A stretch of DNA of 47,111 nt from Lachnospiraceae bacterium (GTDB lineage: Bacteria > Bacillota > Clostridia > Lachnospirales > Lachnospiraceae). How positions within the stretch are numbered: position 1 is the first letter of the stretch; each line of letters begins with the position of its first letter. The notes below the pieces were generated by a model that was given only the letters and a program-made list of their open reading frames with translations, searched no databases and was not told where the DNA came from. The DNA is taken from NCBI GenBank assembly GCA_021200475.1, contig JAJQGP010000089.1, positions 1 through 47,111 of the forward strand. Reading direction: 5' to 3'. Made by a program: the position numbers and the translations under genes. This document shows, piece after piece, positions 43,105 through 47,111 of this stretch.

Positions 43105-44400
43105 ATGATTGTAAGAATTGGACGGAATGGAGAGATTGAAAAAGAGGTAAATAAGACCATCCAGGAGACCCTGATCGTGATGGATATGGGACATTCTCAC
43201 GCGATGGAATACGCGCCGATCAATCCGACAGAGACCAGTCAGATCGCGGTCGTTTTGATGCACTGCGACCAGAATTATATGGGGCTTAAGATGGCTCCGG
43301 CTCTCGCCGAAAGAGGGTATCATGTACTTGCGTGTGAATCAATCGAGGGCGGTGAGATCGACCGGAAATTTATGATGCTTGACTCAGCGATCCGCTATCT
43401 TCGCCAGAATAAGGAAATTGAAAAGATTATTCTGATGGGGCACAGCGGAGGCGCGACTCTGATGACAGCCTATCAGAGCATCGCGGAAAATGGCCCGGAA
43501 ATTTATCAGGGCGATGAAATGATTTACAAATGCACCCTGAAAGAAAAACCGGCCGCAGCGGATGGGCTGATGCTGATCGATGCGAACTATGGTAATGGTG
43601 TGATGTCTCTGCTGAGCATGGATCCGGCAGTTGAAGAGGAAGGAAACGGCATGAAGCTGAATCCGGAATATGACATCTTCGATCCGGCAAACGGCTATGA
43701 TCCGGCAGGAGCGCATTACAGCGAAGCATTCATCAGAAAATATCAGGCTGCGCAGAAGGCGAGAAACGATAAGCTGATTGCTCTTGCACTGGAGCGCCTG
43801 GAGAAGATTCAGAAGGGCGAGGGCAACTACGTGGACGACGAGCCGTTCTTCATCACGGCGGCCGACCAGCCCAAGCCGAACAACCGGCTGCTGCCGGAGG
43901 ATACGCATTTCCTGAGCCATACAAAGGGAGAGTATGACCTGGTTCATGGCGATGGAACGGTGACTCATGAGCGGATCTATAGCCTGCGTACGGCGGAATG
44001 TGATCGTTGCTTCTCGAATACTTATGGAATGGGCGTAAACAAGAACACTGTCAAAGGCTTTTTAAGCGCACAGGCGCTGCGAACGACCGAAGAGTTTGCG
44101 GTTCTTGAAGACGGGATCGTTGGAGTGGACTGGAAATCCAGTTACGCTTCCCCGATCGGTAATATTGATGGAATCACGGTTCCGACCCTGCTCATGGGTA
44201 TGACCGGCGGGTATGAGTATCTGGCTTCCGAGATGATCTATGAGCGCGCGAAAATGGAAGATGTGACGATTGCCTTTGTGCGCGGCGCAACCCATATGTT
44301 CTTCCCGAACCGCGACGCGGAGAAAACGCCGGGCGAATTTGGGGATACCGAGAACGCGCTGTATGACTATATGGCGAAGTGGATGAAGAGATTTGTATAA
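43105..44400 (+). CDS. Alpha/beta hydrolase
   Basis: The protein has 431 residues from ATG 43105, which follows GGAGGAG. The longer open frame from 43060 is rejected. The nucleophile elbow is Ser114 in MGHSGGATL, and the oxyanion region is near VVLMHCDQNY. A long insertion of about 100 residues (about 185-290) lies between the elbow and the C-terminal VPTLLMGMTGGYEYL...RGATHMFFP, which supplies the late His. It has no signal peptide. The substrate is unknown. The gene lies between the importer and the SDR gene on the same strand. Confidence 0.85.
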   Translation: MIVRIGRNGEIEKEVNKTIQETLIVMDMGHSHAMEYAPINPTETSQIAVVLMHCDQNYMGLKMAPALAERGYHVLACESIEGGEIDRKFMMLDSAIRYLRQNKEIEKIILMGHSGGATLMTAYQSIAENGPEIYQGDEMIYKCTLKEKPAAADGLMLIDANYGNGVMSLLSMDPAVEEEGNGMKLNPEYDIFDPANGYDPAGAHYSEAFIRKYQAAQKARNDKLIALALERLEKIQKGEGNYVDDEPFFITAADQPKPNNRLLPEDTHFLSHTKGEYDLVHGDGTVTHERIYSLRTAECDRCFSNTYGMGVNKNTVKGFLSAQALRTTEEFAVLEDGIVGVDWKSSYASPIGNIDGITVPTLLMGMTGGYEYLASEMIYERAKMEDVTIAFVRGATHMFFPNRDAEKTPGEFGDTENALYDYMAKWMKRFV

Positions 44401-44493
44401 GATATAGGACAGACTGGCTGTGTCCGGCGCTTTCTATCTGAAGGAAGCTGGATCATGAGGTTAGAAAATACAGCATAGATGGAGGATTCGAAT

Positions 44494-45270
44494 ATGCAGA
44501 CATTAAAAGGACGTACCTGCGTCTTTGCCGGTGCGAGCGGCGGCGACGGCGTATCGGCGGTAAAAGCGCTCTGCCAGGCGGGGATGAATGTGGTCATGAT
44601 GACCCATCAGCCGGCGCAGGCCCAGGGACTGATGGATGAGATGGAAACCCTCGGTTATCCGGGAAAATGTGTGGCAGTCCAGGACGGAAACGCCCAGACG
44701 CCGCCGGTGCCGGATGAGGAAGTTTACTGGAAAATCTTTGAGGAGCAGGGGTCTATCGATGTGATCATCTGCAACATGGGCGGAGACGGCTTTGAGGACA
44801 GCATTGACACGGTTGACACTCAGATGCTGCTTAAGGATGTCGGGCTTCTGCTTGGCGGAAGCTATACGATGCTCAAATGCGCACTTCCGTATCTGCGCAA
44901 AAGCGCCTGCCCGCGCGTCATCTTCATGACGACCGTAGAGGGTGCCAGAGGCGGAAAGCTGGAGGGCTTCACCAATGCAGTGGCAAAGGGTGCGGTGCTC
45001 TCTCTGACGAAAAACTGCGCCGCGCGGCTGGCAGACGAGGGCATCACGGTCAACTGCATTCAGAAGGGCGCCATCGAGCGTCTGCCGCACAAAGGGCCGG
45101 ATCATGGACCGAAGATGAAGGATACTTCGGCGATGCTGCCGTATATCCCGGCCGGCCGGATGGGAACACCGGAGGACCTGGCGGGAGCGATCTGCTTCCT
45201 GGCGAGCGAAGAGACGTCATATATCACAGGCACTGTGCTGGATGTGAGCGGCGGGCTGAGCCTGGTGTGA
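44494..45270 (+). CDS. SDR-family protein lacking the catalytic Tyr
   Basis: The protein has 258 residues from ATG 44494, eight bases after GGAGG. The Rossmann start is KGRTCVFAGASGGDG, the family TGxxxGxG reduced to AGASGGDG. The central block reads DVIICNMGG. The catalytic motif YxxxK reads NAVAK (Asn161...Lys165), and the preceding Ser region reads MTTVEG, so the Tyr is absent and the Ser is replaced. The C-terminus RMGTPEDLAGAICFLASEETSYITGTVLDVSGGLS is typical of the family. It may have lost dehydrogenase activity or use another chemistry. A terminator follows. Confidence 0.85.
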   Translation: MQTLKGRTCVFAGASGGDGVSAVKALCQAGMNVVMMTHQPAQAQGLMDEMETLGYPGKCVAVQDGNAQTPPVPDEEVYWKIFEEQGSIDVIICNMGGDGFEDSIDTVDTQMLLKDVGLLLGGSYTMLKCALPYLRKSACPRVIFMTTVEGARGGKLEGFTNAVAKGAVLSLTKNCAARLADEGITVNCIQKGAIERLPHKGPDHGPKMKDTSAMLPYIPAGRMGTPEDLAGAICFLASEETSYITGTVLDVSGGLSLV

Positions 45271-45301
45271 GAAGAAAATTTGTTTTGAATGGATTGTTGG
45301 T

Positions 45302-45337
45302 AAAAGAGTATCATCGGATGTCGGTGGTACTCTTTTC
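45302..45337 (+). terminator. Terminator after the SDR gene
   Basis: AAAAGAGTA (45302-45310) pairs perfectly with TACTCTTTT (45328-45336); its right arm ends in TTTT. It closes the unit of hydrolase and SDR genes. Confidence 0.75.
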
Positions 45338-45365
45338 TGTTCTTATTCAGAATTTCCCCGATTCC

Positions 45366-45410
45366 CGCCAGGTTGGAAAGCACACTATGCTTAAGTTTCT
45401 GTCAGAGAGC
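45366..45410 (+). pseudogene. Walker-A fragment of a DUF4143-type ATPase
   Basis: The frame reads RQVGKHTMLKFLSES. The intact ATPase downstream reads RQVGKTTMLKHLSEG (45840-45884). By hand alignment 37 of 45 bases agree. Beyond this short segment the similarity stops on both sides. It is a remnant of another copy, or a partial duplication, and cannot make a working protein. Confidence 0.75.
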
Positions 45411-45440
45411 GGAAGGAGTTTATTCCTATTCAAACATCTA

Positions 45441-45546
45441 TTTCGCCTAAAAAATGTATAATTTCATTAAAAATCCACCAGAAAAATGCGAACACATCTT
45501 GTGATTCCACCAGAAAAATGATATTCTTGATTCCAATCTGGGTTAG
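45441..45546 (+). repeat. 32-bp-period repeat array upstream of the second DUF4143 locus
   Basis: CCACCAGAAAAATG occurs twice, with its preceding TCC at 45474 and 45506, 32 bases apart. A degenerate unit, TTTCGCCTAAAAAATG, starts at 45441. The last unit is followed by ATTCTTGATTCC and GGGTTA, the same boundary as the array at 34291-34411. The shared core of the two arrays is CCACnnGAAAAAT. Confidence 0.8.
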
Positions 45547-45602
45547 CTGTGACAGTGCCGAATGATTCAGAAACAGCAGACCGCACAACTTGCAATTATT
45601 AG

Positions 45603-45662
45603 AATTCATCGAAGGCTCTGATTCGTGCGGCAAAAGCAGTGGCAGGACCGAAACAGCTTTGA
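45603..45662 (+). pseudogene. Fragment related to the membrane protein at 36165
   Basis: The frame reads NSSKALIRAAKAVAGPKQL and then stops. The intact membrane protein reads SSSKALIRAAKAAAACFGA. Eleven residues in a row, SSKALIRAAKA, are the same and most base differences are at third positions, as expected for a decayed paralogue. Nothing of the rest of the gene is left. Confidence 0.7.
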
Positions 45663-45690
45663 TAAATCGAGTTTTATATGCCATTGATCG

Positions 45691-45718
45691 TTGACTTTTT
45701 TAAAATTTAAGATAAAAT
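45691..45718 (+). promoter_or_regulatory. Promoter of the second DUF4143 ATPase
   Basis: TTGACT (45691-45696) and TAAAAT (45713-45718) are 16 bases apart and lie about 40 bases before the ATG at 45759. It is the last non-coding element before that gene. In the first locus no equally clear promoter was found. Confidence 0.65.
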
Positions 45719-45758
45719 AGAAATCAACCACCGATTTTCGTAAATCTAAGGAGACATT

Positions 45759-46985
45759 ATGGTATATACTACAAGAGAGCTTGAGAGAAAGTTCTTAAAA
45801 CTGAATGATTTTTTTAAAGTCGTCCTTATCACCGGCGCCCGTCAGGTTGGAAAGACCACGATGCTGAAGCATCTGTCAGAGGGCAGCGAACGCACCTATG
45901 TTACTATGGACAATCTGATGGTTCGAGAACTGGCGCAGACAGACCCTGTTTTGTTTTTCCAGACCTACAAGCCGCCAATTTTAATTGATGAGGTGCAAAA
46001 GGCTCCGGAGCTGTTTGAACAGATCAAGGTGATCTGCGACGAAAGCGAGGAAACGGGATTGATTTGGCTGACTGGTTCTCAGCAATATGAGATGATGAAA
46101 AAAGTCCGTGAGACACTGGCAGGCAGAATCGGGATTCTGGAACTGTACAGTCTGTCTGCCCGGGAAAAGGCCGGGCTTATCTTTGAAAAGGAACTGGATT
46201 TTTCCCTGCCTGCGCTGCAGGAAAGACAGAGAAAACTGCCTAAAAATGATGTGCTTGCTGTGTTTCAGCACATTTGGGAGGGCGGTATGCCGCAGATTCA
46301 GGGGGTGGATGATGAGCTGAGGCAGGAGTATTTTAATTCCTACGTGGACACATACCTGATGCGTGATGTGACAGAAGCCGGAGGGATTACGGATGCTGTG
46401 AAATTTCGCAAATTCCTTGTCGGCTGCGCCTCTCTGGTTGCGGAACAGGTAAACTATGCGACTCTTGCGGAGTCCGCCGATATTGCTCCTTCCACTGCAA
46501 AGGAGTGGCTGAGAGTGCTTGTGGGTCTCCACATCATCTATCTGCTTGCTCCTTATTCCAACAATGGATTGAAACGGCTGAGCAAAACCCCGAAACTATA
46601 CTTTTGTGATACAGGCCTGTGTGCCTGGCTTTCCATGTGGCTGACGCCGGACACGCTGCGAAATGGCGCTGTCAGCGGTCACTATTATGAGAATTATGTG
46701 GTGATGGAGCTGGTAAAAAACTATGCCTACGCAAAATCCAAAGTGAATATCACATATTTTCGTGATTCTAATGCAAAAGAAATTGATCTGTTTATCGAGG
46801 AAAATAATGTGATTCACCCACTGGAAATCAAGAAAAGTGCCAACCCGGATCGACGAGAGGTAAAAAAATACAGCGTGATCGACAAGGCTTCCCTGAATAG
46901 AGGAAATGGCGGCATTATATGCATGTGTGAAGAGCCGATTCCAATTGATGCGGATAATTGTTTTATTCCCAGCAATTTAATTTAA
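45759..46985 (+). CDS. AAA+ ATPase with DUF4143 domain (second copy)
   Basis: The 408-residue protein has Walker A GARQVGKT (residues 26-33), Walker B ILIDEVQKAPELF, and a DUF4143 middle region around residues 190-330. A C-terminal KEIDLF...PLEIK gives Asp343, Glu356 and Lys358, the same D-x12-E-x-K spacing as the first ATPase. The two ATPases differ widely elsewhere, so this is not a recent duplicate. It starts after AAGGAGACATT. In some families the pair of ATP-binding domain and nuclease-like tail suggests a role in mobile DNA or defence, but no activity has been shown for this class. Confidence 0.9.
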   Translation: MVYTTRELERKFLKLNDFFKVVLITGARQVGKTTMLKHLSEGSERTYVTMDNLMVRELAQTDPVLFFQTYKPPILIDEVQKAPELFEQIKVICDESEETGLIWLTGSQQYEMMKKVRETLAGRIGILELYSLSAREKAGLIFEKELDFSLPALQERQRKLPKNDVLAVFQHIWEGGMPQIQGVDDELRQEYFNSYVDTYLMRDVTEAGGITDAVKFRKFLVGCASLVAEQVNYATLAESADIAPSTAKEWLRVLVGLHIIYLLAPYSNNGLKRLSKTPKLYFCDTGLCAWLSMWLTPDTLRNGAVSGHYYENYVVMELVKNYAYAKSKVNITYFRDSNAKEIDLFIEENNVIHPLEIKKSANPDRREVKKYSVIDKASLNRGNGGIICMCEEPIPIDADNCFIPSNLI

Positions 46986-47105
46986 ATAACAATTCAGAAC
47001 AGCATCGAAATGAAAAGACAGCTGTGCAGGTTCACCTGCTAAAGGCTGTATTTTCATTTCGGGATGGGCGGGCGCTGGACATCCAGTGGATGTCCGTTTA
47101 GCGCC
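46986..47105. repeat. Palindromic repeat half and two long hairpins at the window end
   Basis: A left-half palindromic repeat (AACAATTCAGAACAGC) starts just after the ATPase stop. Next, CGAAATGAAAAGACAGC (47006-47022) pairs with GCTGTATTTTCATTTCG (47045-47061) with one mismatch, enclosing GCAGGT/ACCTGC. A second stem joins GGCGCT and GGACATCCA (47071-47085) with TGGATGTCC (47087-47095) and AGCGCC (47100-47105). The window ends here, so the element may continue. Confidence 0.7.
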
Positions 47106-47111
47106 GACCGA

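Overview
The window reads as a chromosomal segment of a spore-forming, anaerobic Firmicute, most likely a gut Lachnospiraceae (Clostridia). The reasons are the sporulation pair yqfC/yqfD, the plsX-acpP-rnc-smc-ftsY order, GGAGG-type ribosome binding sites, base composition close to half G+C, and fermentative/saccharolytic genes (acetate kinase, glycogen synthase, GH42 beta-galactosidase). No rRNA, tRNA, CRISPR array, phage or transposase gene was seen. The species cannot be fixed from the sequence alone.

Layout. 0-3.1 kb: a small coiled-coil protein, glycogen synthase and acetate kinase. 3.2-12 kb: a housekeeping block (YceD/DUF177, ribosomal protein L32, PlsX, acyl carrier protein, RNase III, SMC, FtsY, threonine ammonia-lyase), with two good sigma-A type promoters and a terminator after rpmF. 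12.1-20 kb: a NYN-OST-HTH protein, YqfC, YqfD, PhoH, YbeY, a DUF3048 protein, a SpoVB/MurJ-like flippase, a DUF896 protein and 5-formyl-THF cyclo-ligase. 20-28.3 kb: GH42 beta-galactosidase, a TraX-like membrane protein, aminopeptidase C, RecJ and a secreted FMN-binding/FAD reductase. 28.4-34.3 kb: a LysR regulator divergent from an FMN-dependent alpha-hydroxy-acid dehydrogenase, then a Gfo/Idh/MocA oxidoreductase, a GPH-type sugar symporter and a second LysR regulator; this looks like a small catabolic region. 36.9-45.3 kb: a complete Dpp/Opp-type ABC importer with a Tat-type, lipobox-free binding protein, followed by a PH-like membrane-anchored protein, an alpha/beta hydrolase and an SDR protein lacking the catalytic Tyr. 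34.3-36.9 kb and 45.3-47.1 kb: two accessory loci, each carrying an AAA+ ATPase of the DUF4143 class.

The most unusual signals are non-coding. (1) Both ATPase genes lie downstream of tandem arrays with a 32-bp period, sharing the core CCACnnGAAAAAT and a conserved 3' boundary. Between array and gene the second locus also carries a fragment of a relative of the membrane protein encoded after the first ATPase, and before the array it carries a Walker-A fragment of another ATPase. This looks like repeated gain, loss and recombination of a small module. (2) Three intergenic spacers (upstream of ackA, of the NYN gene and of the Gfo/Idh gene) hold the same two-hairpin element with compensatory base changes, a candidate undescribed structured RNA or repeat family. 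(3) A palindromic repeat of the form GTAACnATTCAGAACAGC...GCTGTTCTGAAnnGTTAC is scattered between genes. (4) A 16-bp-stem hairpin separates yqfC from yqfD. Many overlapping open frames on the opposite strand of the large genes are shadows and are left out.
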